Source: Amphiduros pacificus (Eukaryota > Annelida > Polychaeta > Phyllodocida > Hesionidae). From it: a stretch of DNA of 64,000 bases. The notes under the pieces were generated by a model, which worked only from the letters and a program-made list of their open reading frames with translations, ran no database searches and was not told the origin of the DNA. The DNA lies in the NCBI GenBank assembly GCA_949316495.1, contig OX439000.1, positions 5,086,501 through 5,150,500 of the forward strand. Direction: 5' to 3'. Positions within the stretch are counted from its first letter, which is position 1. The number at the start of each line of letters is the position of its first letter. The position numbers were made by a program, and so were the translations under genes. Of this stretch, positions 11,101-24,400 are shown in pieces.

Positions 11101-14100
11101 AGCAGTACAGAGAACACTGGTTTATATGGGGCACATGTAGTGTTGCTACCTGTAGAGTAGTGCAGGTCAAGACACTGACTATAATGTAGGAGTACAGAGA
11201 ACACTGGTTTATATGGGGCACATGTAGTGTTGCTACCTGTAGAGTAGTGCAGGTCAAGACACTGACTATAATGTAGCAGTACAGAGAACACTGGTTTATA
11301 TGGGGCACGTGTAGTGTTGCTACCTGTAGAGTAGTGCAGACCAAGACACTGACTATAATGTAGGAGTACAGAGAACACTGGTTTATATGGGGCACGTGTA
11401 GTGTTGCTACCTGTAGAGTAGTGCAGACCAAGACACTGACTATAATGTAGGAGTACAGAGAACACTGGTTTATATGGGGCATGTGTAGTGTTGCTACCTG
11501 TAGAATAGTGCAGGTCAAGACACTGACTATAATGTAGCAGTACAGAGAACACTGGTTTATATGGGGCACATGTAGTGTTGCTACCTGTAGAGTAGTGCAG
11601 GTCAAGACACTGACTATAATGTAGGAGTACAGAGAACACTGGTTTATATGGGGCACGTTTAGTGTTGCTACCTGTAGAGTAGTGCAGACCAAGACACTGA
11701 CTATAATGTAGCAGTACAGAGAACACTGGTTTATATGGGGCACGTGTAGTGTTGCTACCTGTAGAGTAGTGCAGACCAAGACACTGACTATAATGTAGGA
11801 GTACAGAGAACACTGGTTTATATGGGGCACGTGTAGTGTTGCTACCTGTAGAGTAGTGCCGACCAAGACACTGACTATAATGTAGCAGTACAGAGAACAC
11901 TGGTTATATGGGGCACGTGTAGTGTTGCTACCTGTAGAGTAGTGCAGACCAAGACACTGACTATAATGTAGGAGTACAGAGAACACTGGTTATATGGGGC
12001 ACGTGTAGTGTTGCTACCTGTAGAGTAGTGCAGACCAAGACACTGACTATAATGTAGGAGTACAGAGAACACTGGTTTATATGGGGCACGTGTAGTGTTG
12101 CTACCTGTAGAGTAGTGCAGGTCAAGACACTGACTATAATGTAGGAGTACAGAGAACACTGGTTTATATGGGGCACATGTAGTGTTGCTACCTGTAGAGT
12201 AGTGCAGACCAAGACACCGACTATAATGTAGCAGTACAGAGAACACTGGTTTATATGGAGCATGTGTAGTGTTGCTACCTGTAGAGTAGTGCAGACCAAG
12301 ACACTGACTATAATGTAGGAGTACAGAGAACACTGGTTTATATGGGGCACATGTAGTGTTGCTACCTGTAGAGTAGTGCAGGTCAAGACACTGACTATAA
12401 TGTAGGAGTACAGAGAACACTGGTTTATATGGGGCACGTGTAGTGTTGCTACCTGTAGAGTAGTGCAGACCAAGACACTGACTATAATGTAGCAGTACAG
12501 AGAACACTGGTTTATATGGGGCATGTGTAGTGTTGCTACCTTCAGAGTAGTGCAGACCAAGACACTGACTATAATGTAGGAGTACAGAGAACACTGGTTT
12601 ATATGGAGCATGTGTAGTGTTGCTACCTGTAGAGTAGTGCAGACCAAGACACTGACTATAATGTAGGAGTACAGAGAACACTGGTTTATATGGGGCACGT
12701 GTAGTGTTGCTACCTGTAGAGTAGTGCAGACCAAGACACTGACTATAATGTAGCAGTACAGAGAACACTGGTTTATATGGGGCATGTGTAGTGTTGCTAC
12801 CTGTAGAGTAGTGCAGACCAAGACACTGACTATAATGTAGGAGTACAGAGAACACTGGTTTATATGGGGCACATGTAGTGTTGCTACCTGTAGAGTAGTG
12901 CAGACCAAGACACTGACTATAATGTAGCAGTACAGAGAACACTGGTTTATATGGGGCATGTGTAGTGTTGCTACCTGTAGAGTAGTGCAGGTCAAGACAC
13001 TGACTATAATGTAGGAGTACAGAGAACACTGGTTTATATGGGGCACATGTAGTGTTGCTACCTGTAGAGTAGTGCAGACCAAGACACTGACTATAATGTA
13101 GCAGTACAGAGAACACTGGTTTATATGGGGCACATGTAGTGTTGCTACCTGTAGAGTAGTGCAAGTCAAGACACTGACTATAATGTAGCAGTACAGAGAA
13201 CACTGGTTTATATGGAGCATGTGTAGTGTTGCTACCTGTAGAGTAGTGCAGACCAAGACACTGACTATAATGTAGGAGTACAGAGAACACTGGTTTATAT
13301 GGGGCATGTGTAGTGTTGCTACCTTCAGAGTAGTGCAGACCAAGACACTGACTATAATGTAGCAGTACAGAGAACACTGGTTTATATGGGGCACGTGTAG
13401 TGTTGCTATCTGTAGAGTAGTGCAGACCAAGACACTGACTATAATGTAGGAGTACAGAGAACACTGGTTTATATGGGGCACGTGTAGTGTTGCTACCTGT
13501 AGAGTAGTGCAGACCAAGACACTGACTATAATGTAGCAGTACAGAGAACACTGGTTTATATGGAGCATGTGTAGTGTTGCTACCTTCAGAGTAGTGCAGA
13601 CCAAGACACTGACTATAATGTAGCAGTACAGAGAACACTGGTTTATATGGAGCATGTGTAGTGTTGCTACCTGTAGAGTAGTGCAGACCAAGACACTGAC
13701 TATAATGTAGGAGTACAGAGAACACTGGTTTATATGGGGCATGTGTAGTGTTGCTACCTTCAGAGTAGTGCAGACCAAGACACTGACTATAATGTAGGAG
13801 TACAGAGAACACTGGTTTATATGGAGCATGTGTAGTGTTGCTACCTGTAGAGTAGTGCAGACCAAGACACTGACTATAATGTAGCAGTACAGAGAACACT
13901 GGTTTATATGGGGCACATGTAGTGTTGCTACCTTCAGAGTAGTGCAGACCAAGACACTGACTATAATGTAGCAGTACAGAGAACACTGGTTTATATGGAG
14001 CATGTGTAGTGTTGCTACCTGTAGAGTAGTGCAGGTCAAGACACTGACTATAATGTAGCAGTACAGAGAACACTGGTTTATATGGAGCACATGTAGTGTT

Positions 14101-17100
14101 GCTACCTTCAGAGTAGTGCAGACCAAGACACTGACTATAATGTAGCAGTACAGAGAACACTGGTTTATATGGAGCATGTGTAGTGTTGCTACCTGTAGAG
14201 TAGTGCAGGTCAAGACACTGACTATAATGTAGCAGTACAGAGAACACTGGTTTATATGGAGCATGTGTAGTGTTGCTACCTTCAGAGTAGTGCAGACCAA
14301 GACACTGACTATAATGTAGCAGTACAGAGAACACTGGTTTATATGGGGCACGTGTAGTGTTGCTACCTGTAGAGTAGTGCAGACCAAGACACTGACTATA
14401 ATGTAGCAGTACAGAGAACACTGGTTTATATGGGGCATGTATAGTGTTGCTACCTGTAGAGTAGTGCAGGTCAAGACACTGACTATAATGTAGGAGTACA
14501 GAGAACACTGGTTTATATGGGGCACGTGTAGTGTTGCTACCTGTAGAGTAGTGCCGACCAAGACACTGACTATAATGTAGGAGTACAGAGAACACTGGTT
14601 TATATGGAGCATGTGTAGTGTTGCTACCTGTAGAGTAGTGCAGACCAAGACACTGACTATAATGTAGCAGTACAGAGAACACTGGTTTATATGGAGCATG
14701 TGTAGTGTTGCTACCTGTAGAGTAGTGCAGACCAAGACACTGACTATAATGTAGGAGTACAGAGAACACTGGTTTATATGGGGCACGTGTAGTGTTGCTA
14801 CCTGTAGAGTAGTGCCGACCAAGACACTGACTATAATGTAGCAGTACAGAGAACACTGGTTTATATGGAGCATGTGTAGTGTTGCTACCTGTAGAGTAGT
14901 GCAGACCAAGACACTGACTATAATGTAGCAGTACAGAGAACACTGGTTTATATGGGGCACGTGTACAGGTGACAGGCCAAGACACTATTATTTTACAATA
15001 TAATGAACAAACGTGTATCTTTGTTAACACCTGAGAGCTGAGAGCTCCCTTTCTCTGTTTACATGTGGATATATTATGCATCTGTTGTGTGGAGATATCA
15101 AAATATTTATAGATATGAATATGTTATGAGCATATAAACATATAATCTTTACGTGTGCCTCGGGGAACATCTGCAGATATGTTTAATTACTTTCCCCATA
15201 CTAAGTTTTTAGCACACTATATGCTGATGTGGGTACCCTGGGTCTAAATGCTGATGTGGGTATCCTGGGTCAGGCTGAGATGAGAGACTCAGACCTCTGA
15301 TTGCAGATATCATGGAACATACCTAAGCCATATAAACAGAGAAAATGATGACATTTATCAGCAGAAGCTTCACAACAGCTTTGGATAAAATTCACTCTTA
15401 TTTTATAGTATATTTGGCTCAATGTCTATGGGGTTTTGTTGTTTGCTATGCTTATCAGGTGCTCAAGTGTCTTGGAGACTGTCTACCCCATATAATATGT
15501 TAATATATATTAGGCAATCAAAACATATTGTAAAAGATATTTTGTAAAGGTCCTTTGTTCAAAACAAAATTGATTCTGTCATCTTGCTCCATATCTCCAT
15601 CAGCTAGCATGTGATGTGAAACTGTCTCCTATAGGTAGTGTGTGGTGTCAGGCCCCCTGTCTCCTGTAGGTAGCATGTGATGTCAGGCCCCCTGTCTCCT
15701 GTAGGTAGTGTGATGTCAGGCCCCCTGTCTCCTATAGGTAGTGTGTGATGTCAGGCCGACTGTCTTATATAGGTAGTATATGATGTCAGGCCCCCTGTCT
15801 TCTACAGGTAGTGTGTGGTGTCAGGCCCCCTGTTTCCTATAGATAGTGTGTGATGTGAGGTTCCCTGTCTCCTGTAGGTAGCATGTAAGATGAGGTTCCC
15901 TGTCTCCTGTAGGTAGCATGTAAGATGAGGTTTCCTGTCTTCTGTAGGTAGCATGTAAGATGAGGCCCCTGTCTCCTGTAGGTAGCGTGTAAGATGAGGT
16001 TCCCTGTCTCCTGTAGGTAGCATGTGATGCCAGGCCCCCTGTCTCCTGTAGGTAATATGTAAGATGAGGTTCCCTGTCTCCTGTAGGTAGCATGTAAGAT
16101 GAGTTTCCCTGCCTCCTGTAGGTAGCATGTAAAATGAGGTTCCCTGTCTCCTGTAGGTAGCATGTAAGATGAGGTTCCCTGTCTCCTGTAGGTAGCATGT
16201 AAGATGAGGTTCCCTGTCTCTTGTAGGTAGCATGTAAGATGAGTTTCCCTGCCTCCTGTAGGTAGCATGTAAAATGAGGTTCCCTGTCTCCTGTAGGTAG
16301 CATGTAAGATGAGGTTCCCTGTCTCCTGTAGGTAGCATGTAAGATGAGTTTCCCTGTCTCTTGTAGGTAGCATGTAAGATGAGGTTCCCTGTCTCCTGTA
16401 GGTAGCATGTAAGATGAGGTTCCCTGTCTCCTGTAGGTAGCATGTAAGATGAGGTTCCCTGTCTCCTGTAGGTAACATGTAAGATGAGGTTCCCTGTCTC
16501 CTGTAGGTTGCATGTAAGGTGAGGTTCCCTGTCTCCTGTAGGTAGCATGTGATGTGAGGTTCCCGTCTCCTGTAGGTAGCATGTGATGTCAGGCCCCCTG
16601 TCTTCTATAGATAGTGTGTGATGTCAGGCCCCCTGTCTTCTTTAGATAGTGTGTGATGTCAGGCCCCCTGTCTTCTATAGATAGTGTATGGTGTCAGGCC
16701 CCCTGTCTTCTATAGATAGTGTGTGATGTCAGGCCCCCTGTCTTCTATAGATAGTGTGTGATGTCAGGTCCCCTGTCTTCTATAGATAGTGTGTGGTGTG
16801 ATGTTCCCTGTCTCCTGTAGGTAGCATGTAAAGTGAGGTTCCCTGTCTCCTATAGGTAGCATGTGATGTGAGGTTCCCGTCTCCTGTAGGTAGCATGTGA
16901 TGTCAGGCCCCCTGTCTTCTATAGGTAGCATGTGATGTCAGGCCCCCTGTCTTCTATAGGTAGTGTGTGGTGTCAGGCCCCCTGTCTTCTATAGATAGTG
17001 TGTGATGTCAGGCCCCCTGTCTTCTATAGATAGTGTGTGATGTGAGGTTCCCTGTCTCCTGTAGGTAGCATGTAAGATGAGGTTCCCTGTCTCCTGTAGG

Positions 17101-20100
17101 TAGCATGTAAGATGAGGTTCCCTGTCTCCTGTAGGTAGCATGTAAGATGAGGTTCCCTGTCTCCTGTAGGTAGCATGTAAGATGAGGTTCCCTGTCTCCT
17201 GTAGGTAGCATGTAAGATGAGGTTCCCTGTCTCCTGTAGGTAGCATGTAAGATGAGGTTCCCTGTCTCCTGTAGGTAGCATGTAAGATGAGTTTCCCTGT
17301 CTCCTGTAGGTAGCGTGTAAGATGAGGTTCCCTGTCTCCTGTAGGTAGAATGTGATGCCAGGCCCCCTGTCTCCTGTAGGTAACATGTAAGATGAGGTTC
17401 CCTGTCTCCTGTAGGTAGCATGTAAGATGAGGTTCCCTGTCTCCTGTAGGTAGCATGTAAGATGAGGTTCCCTGTCTCCTGTAGGTAGCATGTAAGATGA
17501 GGTTCCCTGTCTCCTGTAGGTAGCATGTAAGATGTGGTTCCCTGTCTCCTGTAGGTAGTATGTAAGATGAGGTTTCCTGTCTTCTGTAGGTAGCATGTAA
17601 GATGAGGCCCCTGTCTCCTGTAGGTAGCGTGTAAGATGAGGTTCCCTGTCTCCTGTAGGTAGCATGTGATGCCAGGCCCCCTGTCTCCTGTAGGTAACAT
17701 GTAAGATGAGGTTCCCTGTCTCCTGTAGGTAGCATGTAGGGAGACAGGTTCCCTGTCTCCTGCAGGTAGCATGTAAGATGACGTTCCCTGTCTCCTGTAG
17801 GTAGCATGTAAGATGACGTTCCCTGTCTCCTGGAGGTACCATGTAAGATGAGGTTCCCTGTCTCCTGTAGGTAGCATGTAAGATGAGGTTCCCTGTCTCC
17901 TGTAGGTAGCATGTAAGATGAGGTTCCCTGTCTCCTGTAGGTAGCATGTAAGATGAGGTTCCCTGTCTTCTGTAGGTAGCATGTAAGATGTGGTTCCCTG
18001 TCTCCTGTAGGTAGCATGTAAGATGAGGTTCCCTGTCTCCTGTAGGTAGCATGTAAGGTGAGGTTCCCTGTCTCCTGTAGGTAGCATGTAAGATGAGGTT
18101 CCCTGTCTCCTGTACATAGCATGTGATGTCAGGCCCCCTGTCTTCTATAGATAGTTTGTTTGTTTGAGGTTTTACATCACTTTCAACATTATTTCAGTCA
18201 TTTCGTGATGAGACCTACTTGTAGTAGATATTGTGCTGCCTCACTGAATTGTCATGTCGCAGGTCCTTGACATGACAACCCACCCGTTCACAGATTTACA
18301 AGGACAACGGGTTAACCCTTTAGGCACAGGCCTCAGCTCATATGGGAAATTGTATCATGAGTTCAATCCCGGCACGACCAGGGTTCGAACCCACGACCTT
18401 TGGATCACCACAGAGGAACTGGTGCTAATAAGCTGGCGCTCTAACCAACTGGGCCACGGCCTGTGGCCTTCTATAGATAGTGTGTGATGTCCGGCCCCCT
18501 ATCTTCTATAAATAGTATTTGATGTCAGGCCCCCTGTCTTCTATAGATAATGTGTGATGTGAGGTTCCCTGTCTCCTGTAGGTAGTGTGTGATGTGAGGT
18601 TCCCTGTCTCCTGTAGGTAGCATGTAAGATGAGGTTCCCTGTCTCCTGTAGGTAGCATGTAAGATGAGGTTCCCTGTCTCCTGTAGGTAGCATGTAAGAT
18701 GAGGTTCCCTGTCTCCTGTAGGTAGCATGTAAGATGAGGTTCCCTGTCTCCTGTAGGTAGCATGTAAGATGAGGTTCTCTGTCTCCTGTAGGTAGCATGT
18801 AAGATGAGGTTCCCTGTCTCCTGTAGGTAGCATGTAAGATGAGGTTCCCTGTCTCCTGTAGGTAGCATGTAAGATGAGGTTCCCTGTCTCCTGTAGGTAG
18901 CATGTAAGATGAGGTTCCCTGTCTCCTGTAGGTAGCATGTAAGATGAGGTTCCCTGTCTCCTGTAGGTAGCATGTAAGATGATGTTCCCTGTCTCCTGTA
19001 GGTAGCATGTAAGATGAGGTTCCCTGTCTCCTGTAGGTAGCATGTAAGATGAGGTTCCCTGTCTCCTGTAGGTAGCATGTAAGATGAGGTTCCCTGTCTC
19101 CTGTAGGTAGCATGTAAGATGAGTTTCCCTGTCTCCTGTAGGTAGCATGTAAGATGAGGTTCCCTGTCTCCTGTAGGTAGCATGTAAGATGTGGTTCCCT
19201 GTCTCCTGTAGGTAGTATGTAAGATGAGGTTTCCTGTCTTCTGTAGGTAGCATGTAAGATGAGGCCCCTGTCTCCTGTAGGTAGCGTGTAAGATGAGGTT
19301 CCCTGTCTCCTGTAGGTAGCATGTGATGCCAGGCCCCCTGTCTCCTGTAGGTAACATGTAAGATGAGGTTCCCTGTCTCCTGTAGGTAGCATGTAGCATG
19401 TAGGGAGACAGGTTCCCTGTCTCCTGCAGGTAGCATGTAAGATGACGTTCCCTGTCTCCTGTAGGTAGCATGTAAGATGAGGTTCCCTGTCTCCTGTAGG
19501 TAGCATGTAAGATGAGGTTCCCTGTCTCCTGTAGGTAGCATGTAAGATGAGGTTCCCTGTCTCCTGTAGGTAGCATGTAAGATGAGGTTCCCTGTCTCCT
19601 GTAGGTAGCATGTAAGATGAGGTTCCCTGTCTTCTGTAGGTAGCATGTAAGATGTGGTTCCCTGTCTCCTGTAGGTAGCATGTAAGATGAGGTTCCCTGT
19701 CTCCTGTAGGTAGCATGTAAGGTGAGGTTCCCTGTCTCCTGTAGGTAGCATGTAAGATGAGGTTCCCTGTCTCCTGTACATAGCATGTGATGTCAGGCCC
19801 CCTGTCTTCTATAGGTAGTGTGTGGTGTCAGGCCCCCTGTCTTCTATAGATAGTGTGTGATGTCAGGCCCCCTGTCTTCTATAGATAGTTTGTTTGTTTG
19901 AGGTTTTACATCACTTTCAACATTATTTCAGTCATTTCGTGATGAGACCTACTTGTAGTAGATATTGTGCTGCCTCACTGAATTGTCATGTCGCAGGTCC
20001 TTGACATGACAACCCACCCGTTCACAGATTTACAAGGACAACGGGTTAACCCTTTAGGCACAGGCCTCAGCTCATATGGGAAATTGTATCATGAGTTCAA

Positions 20101-21361
20101 TCCCGGCACGGCCGGGGTTCGAACCCACGACCTTTGGATCACCACAGAGGAACTGGTGCTAATAAGCTGGCGCTCTAACCAACTGGGCCACGGCCTGTGG
20201 CCTTCTATAGATAGTGTGTGATGTCCGGCCCCCTATCTTCTATAAATAGTATTTGATGTCAGGCCCCCTGTCTTCTATAGATAATGTGTGATGTGAGGTT
20301 CCCTGTCTCCTATAGATAGTGTGTGATGTGAGGTTCCCTGTCTCCTGGAGGTACCATGTAAGATGAGTTTCCCTGTCTCCTGTAGGTAGCATGTAAGATG
20401 AGGTTCCCTGTCTCCTGTAGGTAGCATGTAAGATGAGGTTCCCTGTCTCCTGTAGGTAGCATGTAAGATGAGGTTCCCTGTCTCCTGTAGGTAGCATGTA
20501 AGATGAGGTTCCCTGTCTCCTGTAGGTAGCATGTAAGATGAGGTTCCCTGTCTCCTGTAGGTAGCATGTAAGATGAGGTTCCCTGTCTCCTGTAGGTAGC
20601 ATGTAAGATGAGGTTCCCTGTCTCCTGTAGGTAGCATGTAAGATGAGGTTCCCTGTCTCCTGTAGGTAGCATGTAAGATGAGGTTCCCTGTCTCCTGTAG
20701 GTAGCATGTAAGATGAGGTTCCCTGTCTCCTGTAGGTAGCATGTAAGATGAGGTTCCCTGTCTCCTGTAGGTAGCATGTAAGATGAGGTTCCCTATCTCC
20801 TGTAGGTAGCATGTAAGATGAGGTTCCCTGTCTCCTGTAGGTAGCATGTAAGATGAGGTTCCCTGTCTCCTGTAGGTAGCATGTGATGTGAGGTTCTCTG
20901 TCTCCTGTAGGTAGCATGTAAGATGAGGTTCCCTGTACATGTAGGTAGGGTTCATCATAGCAGGTTGCATGATTGGAGTTGTATGTGATTAGCATTCAAA
21001 TTAACAGATTAATAACTGCCTCAGTCCTCCTACACACATGAGCTGGGCTGCCTGATACTGCTTACAATCCTAGACAACTCTCTTAAGGCTTTTACCAGTC
21101 ATTTGTCAAATGGATTGTCACATAATGTTTAAGTCATCCCTCACTATTGTCCTGAAGGCAACACAAGCCATTGAACTATTGCCTGCCAGTTATTCTCAGT
21201 GACGTGCAGCCATTGTGTGTGTCATACAATATCTCATATCATATGATATAAAGATGTGTTTATATCATCTGGAATACTGCCAAGCATACAACAACATTAT
21301 TAAGCTCAGTACACTGAGGAATGAAATGGTTCACATTGTGTTATATGCTGCTTTAGGATAC

Positions 21362-21434
<73 letters not shown>

Positions 21435-24400
21435 TGCAGTCTAGGTTATGAAATATGTTTGCCATCAATGAATTGTTTGAGCACCATGTTAGGTTTTATA
21501 TCTTGAGTATGTACGCAAGGTTTCCATCATCTCGAGAACTAATGGTGTGTTAGTACTAAGTGGATATACATCACGGAACATGCAACTCACACATCACAAC
21601 TGCCTTATAATTGCTGGTCTCATCTTATCTCACGCACTGTGTATATCTTGGCAGCCAACACCTCAGATAAATATAAACTACATTACGCTGACTGTCAGTT
21701 CCATTCATCCCAATTTAGAGGGTCTTCCAGCCTATTTTACAGTGATGAAACAAATTATCAGTCTTATGAAATTGTCACAGTCTTATGAAACACCAAATCT
21801 AGACTTTTTTTGCATAGAGCACTCACTATTACTGCATAGACAAAAATACCAATTCTTTTACTTTGTCAACAGTTTTTATAATATCCCACAGTATATATAT
21901 AGAAGAACAGGGTTGATTGAGATATTTTTCCAGGTTGGCCATGGTTTGTGTCATGAATAGTTTTTACTTAAAGTATCAGTGTCACAACACTCAGGCACTC
22001 AGCGATAACAAGCCAACAGGAAGATCCCCACCAGCAAGCTCTGCCTTGCTCTTTGAAGAAAGTTTAGGAGCCATACAGTGTCCTTAAATCACTATAGCAA
22101 AAATAATCTTGTAAGTGTATCAAACCGGTTATTCTGTCTCTCATACTCAGCTTGAGCAGCTCAAATCTCTATATATAGCATCAGTAATAGTTAAAGTGCA
22201 GGATAGCAGCTATAAATACACACTGATAAAGTAGCCTCTCGATATGAACATCCTTTATAAAAGATCTGTCCTTCAGAGAACAAACACTGTTTACATGCAA
22301 AACTTGATATGGTGGGTTTTTTAATTCAATCACATGATATCACATTTCATGTTTTAAAACAAAGTCAAGTATTGTATTCAAAATACAATAAGTGTGATTA
22401 TTTATTGATATTGGGAACCTATAGTGAATTCTACTGCATCTAGTTATATTATGGATAATTTAATTGTAGGGAAGTAACTTATTTGGTTATATTAATTTAT
22501 CTAGGAATATTAATATAATTATAATGCTACCTGTAAGGAAAGAATATCGTATTTTACTGGTTTCCCAGCGATATAGGTATTAAAGGAAATGAAGCAGCTG
22601 ATACCACAGCAAAAGCAGCCATTGATAAACAGATACAACAGATATAGGCATCCCACATACTGAATATAGAAAATATATTCATGCTTTGATTAGATACAAG
22701 TTGCAATGTGAGTGGGATGAAGCTGTGAATAACAGGCCTCACCTACATAAAGTAAAAATCATAATTCATGATGTAACATAGTACGTGGAGAAGAAGCAGC
22801 ATCAACACGTGTTCAAATTGGAAACAGTCACTTAACACATGCTTATTTGTTAAAGGTGTAGATCCTGAATGTGTTTCCTGTCAAACCCCTTTAGACAGTG
22901 ACGCACATCATGCTTGACTGTGTTGAATTTGATGATATTAGACATCGATATTCTGAGGTTGAAAGTTTAAAAGAATTATTCGACACAGTTGATACCACTT
23001 TGAATTTATCTTTTTTTTTAATAGAAATTGTTTAATCATTTTCAAGGGTGGAGTAGTGTTGGGCTGGCATTAATTGCCAGCTTAGCATCTACTTGCAAGG
23101 TCATTGTTTACTGTATGTTTTTACACTTATCATTCATTCACATTTACAAGTTTTTAATCCATACCTATCTAGTGAGTCATTGTTTTAATAAAAGAAATTG
23201 GCCTGTTTAATCATTTTTAAGGGTGGAGTAGTGTTGGGCTGGCATTAATTCCCAGCTTAGCAACTTCTTAAGACACCATGTTCACCATGATGTAGGGTCT
23301 TTTAAGTGTGATATTTATGTGTAACTTGTGAGTCATAGTTTTATTGCTATTGCAACGTCATTGTTTACTGTAAGTTTTTATACTTATCATTCATTCACAA
23401 TCGCAAGTTTTTAACCCATACCTTTATGGCACTGATTAACCTTAACGTGTTGATGTGCCGTTAAGAATTCATTCATTCATTAATACCTGTAGTAGGGAAG
23501 TAACAGATATGGCATCCTGTAGGGAAGTAACAGATATGGCATCCTGTAAGGAAGAAACAGATATGGCATCCTGTAAGGAAGTAACAGATATGGCATCCTG
23601 TAAGGAAGTAACAGATATGGCATCCTGTAGGGAAGTAACAGATATGTCATCATGTAGGGAAGTAACAGATATGGCATCCTGTAGGGAAGTAACATATATG
23701 GCATCCTGTAGGGAAGTAACAGATATGGCATCCTGTAGGGAAGTAACAGATATGGCATCCTGTAGGGAAGTAACAGATATGGCATCCTGTAGGGAAGTAA
23801 CATATATGGCATCCTGTAGGGAAGTAACAGATATGGCATCCTGTAAGGAAGTAGCAGATATGGCATCCTGTAGGGAAGTAACAGATATGGCATCCTGTAG
23901 GGAAGTAACAGATATGGCATCCTGTAAGGAAGTAACAGATATGTCATCCTGTAGGGCAGTAACAGATATGGCATCCTGTAGGGAAGTAACAGATATGGCA
24001 TCCTGTAAGGAAGTAACAGATATGTCATCCTGTAGGGCAGTAACAGATATGGCATCCTGTAGGGAAGTAACAGATATGGCATCCTGTAGGGAAGTAACAG
24101 ATATGGCATCCTGTAAGGAAGTAACAGATATGGCATCCTGTAGGGAAGTAACAGATATGTCATCCTGTAAGGAAGTAACAGATATGGCATCCTGTAGGGA
24201 AGTAACAGATATGGCATCCTGTAGGGAAGTAACAGATATGGCATCCTGTAAGGAAGTAACAGATATGGCATCCTGTAAGGAAGTAACAGATATGGCATCC
24301 TGTAGGGCAGTAACAGATATGGCATCCTGTAGGGAAGTAACAGATATGGCATCCTGTAAGGAAGTAACAGATATGTCATCCTGTAAGGAAGTAACAGATA

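Noticed and set aside
10448-15081. Minus-strand open frames of 457 to 1068 codons
   Set aside because: They are the 87-bp array read in two registers. The period is divisible by 3 and the frames overlap each other; no known domain, and the frames run in and out of the array without gene-like ends.
18254-18487. Two nearly identical 77-codon open frames (also at 19988-20221)
   Set aside because: They lie inside the complementary strand of the duplicated SINE.
15802-20995. Several overlapping minus-strand open frames of 155 to 426 codons
   Set aside because: Translations of the 35-bp array, open in all three registers at once because three units equal 105 bp.
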